DNA from: Theobroma cacao
Lineage: Eukaryota > Streptophyta > Magnoliopsida > Malvales > Malvaceae
Assembly (NCBI RefSeq): GCF_000208745.1
Contig: NC_030852.1
Span: forward strand, 1,297,919 to 1,361,918
DNA length: 64,000 nucleotides
Reading direction: 5' to 3'
Numbering within the stretch: position 1 is the first letter of the stretch; every line of letters begins with the position of its first letter. The translations under genes and the position numbers were made by a program. The notes beneath the pieces are model-generated. The model ran no database searches and was not told the origin of the DNA. It saw only the letters and a program-made list of their open reading frames with translations. Positions 1-13,608 of this stretch are shown here, one piece after another.

Positions 1-2569
1 TTTAAAATCTATGAGCATCATCTCCACTACTGTCTTTGCTACCACATTGCTTCCATTATAAATATGTATTTTCATGTTTACATATGTTGAATCCCTTCAG
101 GGAAAGCATGGCCACGACAGCCTTTTGTCAGAGAAAGTGTAGTTTTTACATAATAACTAGTCATTAGATCACATTCCCTTTTATGCATAAAAGAAAAAAG
201 TATTAGTATATATATCACAACACAAACACAAAGTGGCATTCAAAAAATTTTCAAATACCCAAGTGTATATACTTTCTAGGGGGGTGGGTTTGGAATCTAT
301 TCTCTCAAGCTAACTTTACAAAAGGGCACTGGAAATACCTTAATAATCCCCCCCTCAATGCCAGTTGTTTTAAATTTGAGAGTGACTTTCAGTGGCCCAA
401 TATTCCTCAACAGCTAGCTTTGCTTTAATTTGGTTGCAGAGGTGGGTGAGACTATAAGTGGGCATTTGTGAAAAGAAGAGAGAAAAATAAAGAATGTGTA
501 TCCTGACTAAAGGGGAGTTTTTGGAAGTGGCAAGCACCCTAACCCAGGACCCTAAAAGGTAACCAGGACAAGGGGCCCATATCTTTGTGCTCCCACACCC
601 ACGCCCACAGCCTAATCCCTGCCCCTAATCCAAAGGGTGTTTCAAAGATTATTAAAATCTAATAAAAGATCCCTTTCACTTTTTAGATTACTGTATAGGA
701 ATGATTCTTCTCCTCTGTTTGTCTTGGATTCATGACAGAAGTGTCTTTATTCTAACTTTACTAGGATGGCTATAGAAATTACCTAATGCCGCAGGCAATT
801 TAGAATAGGGAACCTTCACACCACTAAGGGGCATAAGCATACCACCTTCCCTCCAATCCTCCACGATTAACATGACTAATTAAAGCAATGGCTCAGAGTA
901 TTTGGTGATCAAACTTGAGGATCACACATTGTCTGGCATTTCTGCTGCTTGTCCTGCTTAAAAAAGACATCAGCAACCAATGATTTTGACATCAGTTTTA
1001 ATCAACCAGGCCAATGTGATCAATGTTGAAAGGAGCCTGTGGTCCCACTGCATTATTACTATTACCTTTGAGTAAATGTAGATTACGATAGTTTTCCACC
1101 ACTGCTTTGGATGAAATTGGTTTGGATGTGGAGTGGTTTTTGGAGAAATTAGTTGCTAATGTTCTGGATGAAAAAGGCCCAGGGGGCTCTAATTTTTGGA
1201 TGTGACAGCAGTGCTATAGTAAATCAGTTGAGGATGCTCCCTGTTAGTCTCTTTTCTTTTCAGTTATTTCATTTCTTTTTCAATGAGAAAAATCAAGGTA
1301 AGAAAGGGTTAACTAACTGTGCAATGTGATCATCAAAACTCAAAAATTTTGCTAATTGAAAAAAAATGACAAGATTGATTTAATATGAACAGTCTGAAGA
1401 TAATGTGACCTTTTTTAAGTCCAATTCATGCCTGCAAAATTTAGTTGATGCAATGTGACATGTTATAAATTTGATAATATTGCAGTCTTAGTCTCCCTGT
1501 GGCCAGTACATTAGACATTGCCAAAAACCAGGTCAGGGTACCACCATGCATTTAGTGGCTCATCAAATCAGCCAACAACCAACTTAAAAACCATTAATCC
1601 AAGTCTCAGAGAGAGAGAGAGAGAAAGGGTCTGTATTTTTCACTGAAATGCATGTTTCTACCATCTGAAATTCCAAACTGACATAACATAACAGAACATA
1701 GAATTGGTATAATCAGATGAGCATTTCCATGCATGTAAATATGATAGTTTTCCTTCTCTTTTACTTGTTTCTTTTAACCCCCATCTACAGAACACTGTAC
1801 ATACCAGTTGGCAATTTCTATATCTGTTAAAGGCTGCTGCTGCTGCCGGTGCTAGAATTTCCTTTGGGATCATTACAATGACTCTTTAGGTATCTTTACA
1901 TTTAATTATGTACTAATAATACTTAGTCAAAAGAAAGTTGCATTTGTTTGGAGAGCAAGAAAATTTTTCTTTCTTTCTCTCTTTTTTTTATTTTTTTTAT
2001 TTTCCCTCTGTCATCATGATTTCTTTGACATGATCATTGTATATGCCCCACTAAATGTACAAATGTTCTCTACATATACTCCCACTTCATAGTGATTGGA
2101 GCACCATACTGCGGGACTGTGGTGTCATTCTTTTTTTTCCTTTCTTTTTCAGTACAATTGTGCTTATACATAAAAACAAGCATAAATAAATTCACATTAA
2201 ATAGCCATTTGTAGAGAACAGAAAGAAACAAAAACCATATTCACAAAATGATTCATTGGAAAAGAATAGGAGAGGAATACTCAGTAAATGCCTGCAAAAT
2301 GATTGAGATATGAAATTTAATATCACAAGATCACATTCTGTCAGTTTTTTTTTTTTTGGTGTTCTTCAGGGGTAGGGGGGGTGCCAGGAGGATAACAGAA
2401 GTACAGAAAAACATTGTAGTATAGAGCAGAGGAATTAGAAGCACAGAATTTGATTCTCTCTTTTGACAAAACTGGAAACCCTTTGCCTAACAACAACCCA
2501 GAAAGCAAAACAAGAGGCAAAAAAGAAATGAAAATGAACTAAAAGGAATGATATTATAACTGTATGAAA

Positions 2570-2601
<32 letters not shown>

Positions 2602-3258
2602 ACACACACACACACTCACACATAGTCTCTCACATTCCTCAAATTCAAAGCAAAGAATATCATAAAAATCAGTTCGCACTGGCCCAGTTCATTCCAACTC
2701 AGACCTCAACTCTCAGTCCTCGCTTTCCTTAAATTCGAAATCATCTTTCTCTTTCTGAGAGACAGGATTAATTCCCATTTTTTTTTTGAAAAAAAGAAAA
2801 GAGCATCAAAAAAGAAAACAGCCCATGTCTGTTTTGACCACAGTCCGTTATGGGTAAAACTTGGAAAAGTACAAGACCTCTTAGGAGGTCTATTTTAACA
2901 TGCTCGTGCTTGAAGTTTCTTGTGTGTCAGACCTCAAAACCAAGGCACCTAGAATAATCTTGTCTTACAAAGAAAAGGGTCGAGACCCGAGAGTGTTTTG
3001 TTTATATGTTGAAAAATGGAGAGGCAGTGGAAGTAGAAGTCTAGAACTGATCAGGCCTGAGGGGGAAGGGGGGTGTGTGTTTTTTCTTTAATCGTTCATC
3101 TGTTTTGTAAGGACATGAAGGGAGATTCATTTCCAGGGACAAAAATTTGGAATAAACCATGTTGTGTTGCGAACACAACAAGACAGCTCCAATGTATACA
3201 AACACAACCCTTCCTATCAAAACAAACAACAACAACAGCACAAAAACATTCCACAAAT
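1..3258. other. Intergenic flank, upstream of the neprosin-domain gene
   Basis: I see no convincing gene on either strand. The short open frames lack family motifs and have skewed composition. The stretch holds simple repeats: a GA run near 1606-1622, a CT run at 2571-2600 followed by a CA run at 2600-2615, and several T- and A-runs. The last few hundred bases should contain the promoter and 5' leader of the gene starting at 3259, but no TATA box stands out. A tiny minus-strand frame ending near 2719 has an acidic tail, but it is too short to call. Confidence 0.6.
2571..2615. repeat. Compound CT/CA microsatellite
   Basis: About 13 CT dinucleotides are followed directly by about 7 CA dinucleotides, with one interrupting GT. 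It lies in non-coding DNA about 650 bases upstream of the neprosin-domain start codon. Confidence 0.9.
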
Positions 3259-6200
3259 ATGGCTTCTTCTGTTTCCCACAACACTTTCTCAATGATTCCT
3301 ATTTTTGTTGCTTTCCTTGTTGTTGCTTCCTCTCTTGGCCCTGTCCTGTCTTCACCATTGGTATCAGATTCCGGTCACCGGAAGTTGGCAAACCATACTT
3401 TAAGGCCTGCTAAGGAGATTCAGAAGCTAAGGAGAATCAATGCTTATCTCAAGAAGATCAGTAAGCCTGCTGTCAAGACAATTCAGGCATCTTCTTTTCC
3501 TTTATCTTTTCTTCTTCCAAATTTTCTGCTTGTCCTTTCCGGGAGGGTTAAGACTAGTTCTTCTTTTGTTAGCTTTCTGATTAAATAAGATATCTTGGTT
3601 CTTTGATTCTTGCTTCAGAGTCCAGATGGTGATGTCATAGATTGTGTTCTATCTCATCTTCAACCTGCTTTTGACCACCCTGAGCTTAGAGGGCAGAAGC
3701 CATTGGTAATTTTCTGCTTGTTTTACCAGCTCAGCTTTTCTTCTGAAATACATATAAATGCAACTGAAAATTTGCAAATTTGGAGCATTTCATCCTTATT
3801 TGTGAAACACATCGAACCTCATTTTGACAGGATCCACCGGAGAGGCCAAAAGGCCATAACTCCACAGAAGCAGTCTCTGAAAGCTTCCAGCTATGGACAG
3901 ACTCAGGTGAATCATGCCCCCAAGGAACTGTTCCAATTAGAAGAACTACAGAGAAAGACATTCTGAGAGCAAGTTCTGTTAGAAGATATGGAAGAAGAAG
4001 ACGGGTGCGGAGAGACTCAACAGGCAACGGCCATGAGGTCAGTGCCTTGAACCTTAAGTCACTTTCAGCAATAGAAACAGTACGGCAGAAAATTTGCATC
4101 CAAATCATACTCGTTATTCCCAAGACAGAAAATATGACGAAAACAGGGGGATAGGATTCCGGCAGTCTTAAGAAAAAACAGACTGAGAATTAAGAATCAT
4201 TTTCTGTTACATTCTGTCAAAAACGTTTAATAACCCAGGATTGAGATCAGTAGAGCAGAAAATCTGTCTTATCGTTAGCTTCCATTCTTTTTCCTGGAAA
4301 CCCCTTCCAGCAAAAGGCTAGTTTTCCATTAGAAAAGGCCAACTTGATTTTCCTCTGTTTTTTAACAGTAATCAAACAGTTCACCTTGAGTTGGTTGGTG
4401 AAAAAGAATGAAAGGCAGACAGTGAATAGACATTGGACTCTAAAGTTGATTTTCAATTATAGAGCACTACCATCAACCATCAACTTAATTGAAATTTTTT
4501 ACATCTACTTTATAGTTCCTCATACCAACCAATTATTATCATCTGATTGCTGATGATAGCATCCTTTCAATGCTTCCCATCAAGGTGAAATATACCAAAT
4601 GATGCAAAAGTTTTGACAAATTTTTCTGTTTCTTTTGTTTTTTCTCATCGCAGCATGCAGTTTTGTTTGTGAATGGAGATCAGTATTATGGAGCAAAGGC
4701 AAGCTTAAACGTGTGGGCGCCTCGGGTGACCAATGAATACGAGTTTAGCTTGTCACAGATATGGGTCATCTCTGGTTCTTTTGGCAATGATCTGAACACC
4801 ATTGAAGCTGGTTGGCAGGCATGCCCCTCAATTTCTTAGTACATATTTCAGAATTTTCTGTATTGAGAAGCCCTTATCTGCTATTCATATCCTGAAAGGA
4901 AATCTCATTCGTACACCTGCTATGACATTTTTATCTTATTCGAGTTTCAAAACGTATCCTGGAAACATCAATTGGTGCATGTTGCACGAGATTTTTCTGT
5001 AAAATCCTTTTCTGAAGTTGCCTTCAATTATCAGCATGCAATTATTTTGTTTAATCTGTCACAAACATGAAATGATATTTGCTGTTGTGTACTTACCATT
5101 TGCATCTGATGAACAATTGCATTCATGTTTTTCTTCAGGTTAGCCCTGAATTATATGGAGATAATTACCCTCGATTCTTCACATACTGGACAGTGAGTAT
5201 AACATCTAGCAACTTTTCTTGTCTTTCTTAAAGCTTGAAAAGAAGAGTTAGAAGGAAAAAAAAAAAACAAAGAACCATCTGCTAATTGGCTTTCAATTTA
5301 CAGACCGATGCATACCAAGCCACGGGATGCTACAACTTGCTTTGCTCTGGCTTTGTCCAAACCAACAATAAGATTGCCATTGGAGCAGCAATCTCTCCAA
5401 GGTCTTCATACAATGGCAGACAGTTTGATATCGGAATAATGGTTTGGAAGGTGAGTGCTTGCCACCATTACTTCAAAATAAACAATCTGGCATAATTTCC
5501 AAGAACGGAAGATCTATTTGTTATTTTAAGCTTGAAGGCAGCTTGCACTGTTCTCACATCTGCAAACTTCAAGATTTGGCTCCTTTGACTAATGCCTGGA
5601 GAACACCACCAATAAATGCACTAAACATGCGGGCTTAAATTAATATAATCAATGAAATTGACTTAGGTGATTAATGACTAAAGACCCTTCTTGACATTTA
5701 ACTTAATTCTTTTTTTTGTTCTTAATATTATAATGTAAGATTCTCTTCTCTTTATTGTCTCAAACAGTTTATTGATGTGTCAACTTTGTTTTCTTTATTA
5801 TAATTTTTTTTTTTAAAAAACAGCTCTATTTTAGTTTGACTCCATTTTTAACTCTTATTGGTCAGCTTAAGAGGAAAATCAATAGGTTTATGCTACCAAA
5901 AAGTCTAAAATTTCTTTCTTTTCTGGTACTTTATGTTATATCTCACCATCCATTAGGTAACAAGACAATTCAACCAGACAAGGAAAATTTTTCAGAAAAA
6001 TTGTCAAGCAGAGTTGTGACTGATGAAACATAAATGGACTGCAACAGTGTCCAACATTTAACTGAAAGCACCAAAAATGTTCTTTGTAGGATCCAAAACA
6101 TGGACATTGGTGGCTAGAGTTTGGATCAGGATTACTGGTTGGGTACTGGCCTGCATTCCTGTTCAGCCATTTGAGAAACCATGCAAACATGATACAGTTT

Positions 6201-6467
6201 GGAGGAGAAATTGTGAACACTCGATCATCAGGGTTCCACACATCAACACAGATGGGCAGTGGCCATTTTGCTGAAGAAGGCTTTGGGAAAGCAGCTTATT
6301 TCCGGAACATGCAAACTGTTGATTGGGATAACAATTTGCTGCCTCTCACAAACCTTCGCCTCTTGGCTGATCATTCAAATTGTTATGATATCAGACAAGG
6401 TAGAAACAATGTTTGGGGAACTTACTTTTACTATGGAGGCCCTGGAAGGAATGTAAGGTGTCCTTGA
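3259..6467 (+). CDS. Neprosin-domain (DUF4409/DUF239) secreted protein, 7 exons
   Basis: Exons 3259-3486, 3619-3705, 3831-4037, 4654-4818, 5139-5192, 5304-5450 and 6090-6467 join in frame to a 421-residue protein, a normal length for the family. Residues about 12-32 form a hydrophobic signal peptide, so the product probably enters the secretory pathway. The next part matches the DUF4409 neprosin activation peptide, including KPAVKTIQ-SPDGD and QPAFDHP. The C-terminal half is the DUF239/neprosin domain (VSPELYGDN, YQATGCYNLLCSGFVQ, GHWWLEFG, TYFYYGGPGRNVRCP). Neprosin itself is a glutamate-type, proline-cutting endopeptidase; I did not place the catalytic glutamates, so activity here is inferred. 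All introns are phase 0. Introns 1 and 4 begin with GC instead of GT. The start codon is the first one giving a signal peptide. Confidence 0.93.
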
Positions 6468-7987
6468 GTCAAACAGCATAGGATACAGGGTGAACCCAAC
6501 CCCCAGTTTTTCTTTCTGGGTATTTAGTTTTCCTCCTAAACCTTAACATGGTTGGGGTTATTTTTAGATTTTTTTTTTTTACTCTATTAATATATATTTT
6601 TCTTCCCCTGATAGGTTGATTTTCCCGCTTTGGGGACTATATGTAAATTCTGGGGCAAATACAAATTGTTAATAACACTGAGTTGCTGTCTGTTTCTTTC
6701 CTTTCTTTGCTTCCCAATCCTAGTAAACAACAGCACAAACTCGTTAGGTTACACAGTTACAGATGAGAAAAATGGTGATAAAACAACACAGGAAAGGGCC
6801 AAAGAACCCTAAAAATGCAGTCACAAAAACCCATAAATATGCACAAATCTTTCTGTGCTTAGGAATCCTCAATCAGAAGACAATATTGAGAATAAGAAAA
6901 CATTTTTCTACATGGCTTTTGCATGTGAGAAGAAGCAAGAAAGCATGTAAAAATTGTAAAGAATTCTCCAGCAAACTTAACAAATGAAACTTCTTTACAA
7001 CATTAAACTACAAAATGGAACTTCTTTATAGATATATTAAACTATCTTTGGCTTCAGCACCAGCTTCCCAAGAATAAATAAAATACACTGATGAATCTCA
7101 GTGGCCCCCCTGCAATGCCAATTTAAAAGTAAAAACAAGATAGAATGCAGCCAAACTGATACCAAATTCACTGCAACAACTAGTCTAACTAAACTTTTGG
7201 TGACTATAACATGGATTTGAGCAGAATACTAAATCAGGAAGTACTATATTTTACACTCTTGTATTGTCGTTCTCCTTTGTTAGAAAGAAACCCGGCCCTT
7301 CTCTTGGGCATCAGGGCAGATGTCCCTGTCTCTACAAAGTCAAATGTTTACACACCACCTAATATCAAAGCTAATGCCTAGTTCACTTCAAAGAAAGAGC
7401 TAGGTTTGAATTCGTAAAACTTGATCTATTTGGCACTACATTGGCCATCCAAACTAACTTTTGAGAACCCAATTTGCAATACCAAACTCACCCTAAGAGG
7501 GGCAGAATTGTTACTTATGTGGAAGTCCACAGGAAGATACAGAATAGTTCATAGATTTTGGTAGAAAGAATGAATGAATAAAATTAATAATGTTGTAGGT
7601 ACAGACATGAACTAAAAGGCAATAAAAAGATCCTTTGACATGGAAAAAGCAATGAAGAAAACAAAGATATTGTGCAACTAATCAAGAATCACAAAAGCTG
7701 GTCTCTCACCTGAGACCGTTTGTGAGTGTAATCGTATTGATGTGAGAATCAATTGCAATACTTAATATCATATTTTTTTATAACCCAAATTTCACTTCAT
7801 CTCAAAACATTGCATCAAGATTTCGACATTCATGGCTATTGTCCATAATTAATTGAACAGCCATGATATCACCCTAATTCCTTTACATATATACACTGTA
7901 TTTCTATCCAATCCCTAAACCCTAACTCTCACATTGAATCTCTAGCAAATAATAGACCCTAGCTCTCATGTGATCGACTGATCAACT
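6468..7987. other. Intergenic, 3' side of the neprosin-domain gene
   Basis: The first 200 bases or so are the likely 3' untranslated region. The rest has stops in all frames and no recognisable motif. I searched it by eye for further relics like those that follow and found none I could defend. Confidence 0.5.
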
Positions 7988-8461
7988 TTCTTCTTTTCTC
8001 AGCTTTTTTCTCCTCATGATCATTCTTTGTTAGTCCAGAAAGCATGTAACCATCATCATTCTTAGGCACCAAATTAGTATCCAAACTATACTCATGCATG
8101 ATCCACTGACCTACATGTTGCGACATTCCAGCCTCATATCACAACCTTTTCTTGAATCCTAGGGGCTGTACTGCTGACAATCGAGAATATGTTATTGGCT
8201 TGCCTAAATCTTCACCCATCCACGTACCAGTGCCAACAGAGTGAGATCATCGCCAGATTGAAGATTACACCCACCAAACGAATCCCATATTTCCCAAAGT
8301 TCTTTCTCTCCGTACAAATCAAAATCCTTGATTAGGTCTTACTCAAGATGAAGCATGGACTTGCCAGTGACTTTGCTGACAAGATAGGACATTAGCACGA
8401 CGTCAGAAGGCTCAAACTTGAGTCCTAGCAACATAGCAGCAGCATCAGCATTCTCCTCCAT
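7988..8461 (-). pseudogene. NAC-domain transcription factor pseudogene (atypical, truncated)
   Basis: Reading the minus strand from an ATG at 8461 gives GLKFEPSDVVLMSYLVSK, a diverged NAC subdomain A (family pattern GFRFHPTDEEL..YYL). DFDLYGEKELWEIWDSF follows, like subdomain B (D.Y..EPWELP). After a change of frame come GTWMGEDLGKPI, GFKKRL and QWIMHEYSLD, which correspond to subdomains D and E (the family's WIMHEYRL). There are in-frame stops after MLHLE and after GFKKRL, and at least one frameshift between the two halves. Subdomain C, which carries DNA-contacting residues, is essentially missing. No activation domain follows. The call rests on the order of diagnostic motifs. It resembles atypical short NAC-like genes seen in some woody rosids, and is not functional as it stands. 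Confidence 0.8.
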
Positions 8462-9353
8462 CAAGATTAGCTAAACTTTCTTGCTCAAAAAAAAAAAAAC
8501 TCAGATCGGTTAGTGAGAGATTTAATTACTCAAATTACTTGGGTGAAGAAAGCATAGGTTGCTTGTCAAGCTATTTTAAAATAAAACCATTAACATTCTC
8601 ATAAATTATTTAAGGAAATTGTATTGGAATATTTCCTAGGAAAGGAAAACATGCCAGCTTAAAACTTGGGCTTAAAGCTAGAGCTTTAGAAAAGCAGGAC
8701 CCAACCCAGCCCAAGTGTGCCCTTCTTTTCTTCCAAACTCAGCCGACTCATATACCCTCTTTTCCTCTATAATTTCCAGATTTTCATATCAAAAATAACT
8801 ACGCCATCACAATTGTATAGCTAAGATTTAACAGGACATAGAACTGACCAGATATGTAAGCTGGTGAGAACCAAAAATAGCCAGCTTATGCCCAAAGCAG
8901 TGTCACAACCAAAAACATCAAGAACGCCAGCCCAAAACAAAATCCTACAATCACCATGAAAGCCTTTTCCTGAGATTCAAACTTAAATTTGATAGTGAAC
9001 CATGACAATGCTCTGTCTACAAATGGGGCAAGAGCAAGGGCCTAATTCAGCTCCACTTGGAAAGAACTAATAGTTAAGGTAAAACATTTGAATTCTATCA
9101 ACTCACCCTCCAGCTCTAACAAGCTTAGTTACTTGGCTTCCAACCCAAACCATGGCCATAACGTTGAGAAATCTTTGGACTTCGTCATATGTACCAAAAG
9201 GAAAAGGACGAGATACTACCTCTCAACAGCAGCCATATAATACATTCTTCCAGCTGCAGATCTGTGAAGAATACACAATAACAGAATTGCATCTCTTTGT
9301 AACTTATAGAAGCAGCCGCTTACACCCACTGTTATATAGACGGGAAAAAAGTG
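8462..9353. other. Intergenic between two minus-strand relics
   Basis: No coding similarity recognised on either strand. The plus-strand frame at 9152-9427 partly overlaps the relic of the JmjC gene in antisense and has no motif of its own. Confidence 0.5.
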
Positions 9354-12300
9354 CTAACTTTGCTGATGTGGCTGGGCATCATATAATACAGACAGCAAAG
9401 TATTTTGTTCAGAGCCATTGCAACTAAGTTTCGAAAGGGCATAGTCTATAAATTTAAAAAGATCTTCAGGAGTCAGGACTAAAAACTTTTGATCCATACT
9501 TCTCAAAATCAGCCATCAAAACTTTCTTCATAGTATAGCTCCAATTCTCTTGTTCATGGATCACTGCATATATTCTGCCTAAACCAGTGCAAAGTTTAAG
9601 AAACTTAGGATCACTCAGAAGTTTTCTCAAATCCAGGATGCCAAGATTTCCTTGCACACCACCTTCAGAAATCATCTTTAATGCTATTTTCCGTATAGAT
9701 GCAAGGTTTAAAATGCTGCACCATAGCAGACCAAAGCCAGACTGAACTTTCGGACTTTGATTCACTATGTATATAAAATAGTTCCACCAAATTGGCTAAT
9801 GAAAAGTGTGATATGAAGATGAAGAGGTCATAAAAATTCATGCCTGTGGAAAGAGGAACAACTTGCAAACAAGATATGATCAAGAGAATTGCAATTTTGG
9901 CATATCAATTATCATTGTCCAACTGAGCCAAAAAAAAAAATTATCATTGTCCAAGTAGAAATAGCATCCAGGTATATGTAATAGAAAGAGTTCTGGTAAG
10001 TTGCAGAATCAACTCAATGATGTTATCCACAAAAATATACACAGGGACTTTGAAATTCTTTAGTGGTGCAAACTATATGGACTTCAGGAAAATCACTTAA
10101 TAACATGGCATTAGATCATGTAATTATCCTTTTTTGTGTCTAATCAATAAGACCCTCAACTTAAGTTTGGATACATCCATGAAAACCACCTAGAAGGAAA
10201 AAAGAGGGCACAATTGGCCTAAGAAAAATCTGACACTGAATTGTGGTAAATTAGCATTCCTATCAAGATTAATGATATACCTGTTTTTGCTGCAAGATTG
10301 CATTGACAGAGACCTTCAAAATTATCACAGATGTCTTCGATATCCTCTGTGTACTCCTCGTAGTCTCTTAACAGTAGATCCCACTAAAAGAATAAACAAT
10401 TTATAAGACATATTTCATATTCCATAGAAGAAATGGGTTTCTCTTACATTTGTGAAATACTTGTCTGTAGTAACTGCACTTACCAACCAAGAAAGATTAT
10501 AGGCATTGAACCGGTTGTGGTTTATTGATATTGTGTCCTCCGAAAAAGATTATGCTATGAGAACATGTTTAAGAAGATCTACCATTCATCACAGGGAATA
10601 AAGCTAACTATAAAGAAATCATTTAGGAAACAATGGCATCTCTATGAGGCTTGAGTTCAGACTATAGTTTTAGGCAAGAATATAGCAAACAGGAGCTTCA
10701 AAACCTATGATTTAATAGATTGCAAGACCATCTTCTACCCCTCTTTTTATGTTAGAACCACCCTGAAAGGATTGATTAGCCAATGTCCTTTGCTTCTTCT
10801 CTCCCTTTTATCTATCATTCTCTCTAGTCTATTCTCCTCAATGTCTGGGGACATTTTAAATTGCATGCCTTCAAAGTATTGATAACCTTCAAAAAGAGAA
10901 ATTGGAAAGAACACAAAAAAGAAAAAGAATCAAGTTACCAGATTATGGACTTGATGATACCATCCGCTAGGCACAAAGATAATTTAATTCTGTTACTGTA
11001 AGCATTCCAGCCAGGTAGCCTACACATAATATGAACATAAGAACATATGACTAAGGTGTTCAGCAGAGACAAATTACATTTACAATTTGAAGCTCTAGAA
11101 TGATGGGTTACCTTCTTAAAACCAGGGAATTAGTTTCTCTAAATGTCATCAAAATTATTATACACAGAGCTTTTCATGTTCCTGAAGTAAAATACAATGG
11201 CAGTCAAGAAACAATGAAGCTAAAGGCATGTAACATGTAGAAGGTCAGTCAGCTCCAATTGGCCATAATAGAAAGCGAGAATATGGACAATATCCTACAC
11301 ATTTGTCATCACAACTCCACAAAACAATTCAGGTAAAATTTCCTCTTGATGCCTTTCATCTTTTTCTTGCCTCATGCTAATAATTTTTGCCTTTAGATGA
11401 CAAGGCATATGGATCAAGACCATAGAACTGAACCATAGGCCAAATCAATAGAGGAGAGCTGCATAACCACCTGGTCAATATAAGGCAAGACATACCTAGT
11501 CACAAGCTCAGGGCAGCATACTAGGCTAATTTATGGCCCACCATATGTACGAGACAGGTAGCACTCATGCATCACCCCTAATTCTTACTACATTCAGGCT
11601 CTTAGGTAAGGGATCTCACAAACACTCTTTACTTTTACTCTGCTCTATGGCACCATCACTAACTTCACATTTGGAGTGTCAAAAGCAGGACAAAATCCAG
11701 CACCTCCTAGGACTCTTCTGTTTTTTTTTTTTCAGATTTCTCCACTGCATCTTGCCCTTCTCTTGGATTCCAGTGATGACAACAATAATGCCAAAGAAAC
11801 AGCTGTTACAGTTCTAATTAGTAGCCAAACATCCTTTTAGTAATTAAGTAAGTCCTTTCCCTAAGTCCAAGAAAGCTACAAAAGTTAAATGTCCGAAGAT
11901 ATGCCTGTCTAATAATATATTAGGCAAGAAGAAGTTCTGCATACCTGTCAAACAGAAGATGACATTGCAGATGAGCCAGAAAAAGCCACTTCTTCTTGCC
12001 AAACACATTTGCTGACCAAATACATGATCTAAAAACATCAGCATGAAGAGATGTCCTGGATCCTGTACAAGAGATTTAAATAGTTAGATAGTTGCCTTTA
12101 CGCTAAATATTCATGGATATAGAATAAACACTAAGCATCTTTATTGACATGTATATATCTATAGTATATCCAATCACAGAGAAAAATAGAATTTTGCATC
12201 TATTCTCAAACCTTTGGCTCCCATATACACGGATGATAGTCAGGGCAACATATATCATTATTCTCTTGGTAAGTGTCTGGATTGTCAAGCATACAATAAT

Positions 12301-13348
12301 TGTCAAGATAAAGATCGAGTCAATCATCAGTAAAAAACAGTGGAGTTCTGTATGCTAGATATTCTGGATACTCCTGACAAAGAGATTGAAAGGATATGAA
12401 TGACTAAGACAACTAAGCTGCTAATGTCCTAACATATGTACCATAAAGCATAACAGAATATCCGAATGGCATCCAGGCATGTTTTGGGAAATAACTATTA
12501 GTTTTGTTAAGAACAAGATTTTGCAAAATAAAAGATGTAAAGTTGGAGCAAACAAAAAATGACCAACAAAAACAACAGCATTATTATAATCATCACCAAC
12601 AACAACAAAGAGGGGAAAAAAAAAGAAAAGAGAGGGCAGGTAATTTGAGATGATGCCAGAAAAACAATGACCTCAATGACACATTAACATATTTCATAGA
12701 TTGAGAAATCTAATCTCTTCAAATCTCACCTAAACAGTTTTAAAAGTCAACTTGTATGTCTCTTTTGCTTCCAATATAATTAGTGCAAAAAATCTAGATG
12801 TCTATGATTCTGTTCACCAAGAAATTCCAAGACTTAGCTTGTATGCTACTGTATCTTCAGAGCTAATAGTACATATTGATGGTTGACATAGATGTATCCA
12901 TGTGCACTGATTTCTAATAATCCGATATAGTGCAGTGTGCGATTAGAATGAAACACTAGGAAACTCTCACATACCTAGAATATTTTCATTGCCACTAACA
13001 ATTTCTAATAAAGAGGGTGAATATACACTCCAAAAAGCTTAGCATTTTAACAAATTGTAATGATATATGAGTTCTCGAAACAATACTGCTTGAGAATCGA
13101 CAATTAGGAAGATTACAGGTAAACAAAGAGGGGAACCACCATGAAACAATCATCAAGTAACTAGTACTTATTAAAAGCTTAAATGGCACCTTCACAAAAT
13201 GCCAGTCCTTGAAATAAAGCACCAAGTTGCCATTACCATTACCATCAAGGTCCTCCACAAAACCCTAAAGCCAGTGATTAATAAACTCCAAAACAGACAT
13301 CTCTAACCTTCTCTGATCAGTGAATTCCCTTGTACCTCAATCTGCAAC
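9354..13348 (-). pseudogene. JMJ20: JMJ20/JMJD4-type JmjC dioxygenase pseudogene, 8 exon relics
   Basis: Eight minus-strand exon relics keep family order and near-intact splice sites: 13348-13190 (GTREFTDQRRLEMSV, YFKDWHFVK), 12373-12212 (EYPEYLAYRTPLFF), 12062-11945 (LHADVFRS, SANVFGKKKWLFL), 11181-11113 (FPGFKK), 11019-10939 (IIFVPSGWYHQVHNL), about 10545-10484 (DTISINHNRFNAYNLSW), 10383-10281 (WDLLLRDYEEY, IEDICDNFEGLCQ) and 9843-9354 (MNFYDLFIFISHFSLANLV, LNLASIRKIALKMIS). Family members are Fe(II)/2-oxoglutarate oxygenases; Arabidopsis JMJ20 is reported as a histone arginine demethylase. Parts of the metal site are still readable (HAD; WYHQVH). The copy is dead: in-frame stops occur in at least four exons (after VAD, FFTDD, FDDI and LECLQ), and frameshifts split the second and last exons. 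The first exon (around QPVVLTG in relatives) is absent. Confidence 0.9.
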
Positions 13349-13608
13349 CTATAAAAACAATACCTAAATTTGAGAGAATTCAATCAAACAGCCAAAACCC
13401 CAAGTCTAAAAAGAATCCAAAACGAGTAAAACTGATACCAATCTGTCCGTAAAAACAATAAAAAAAAGATGCAAAAATTTAGAAAGAATAATTGCCAGAT
13501 CTTTGGACGCAATGCAAAGAACAGTGAACTTTTAAATCTATTTTATTCTCTAGAAAACAAAGAAAATGAAGAAATTTAAAATATATATAGAAAAAAAAGT
13601 ATAGGAAC
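13349..13608. other. Junction between the JmjC relic and the VPS13 relic
   Basis: This 260-base stretch separates the last recognisable VPS13 exon from the first recognisable JMJ20 exon on the same strand. It is AT-rich with no coding motif, and looks like fused intron remnants. A donor-like GT lies at its upper end and an acceptor-like AG at its lower end, both in minus orientation and both phase 0. Confidence 0.6.

Noticed and set aside
2717..2785. Tiny minus-strand frame ending FEFKESED
   Set aside because: About 21 codons, no splice partner found, and an extended gene would run into the neprosin promoter; probably chance.
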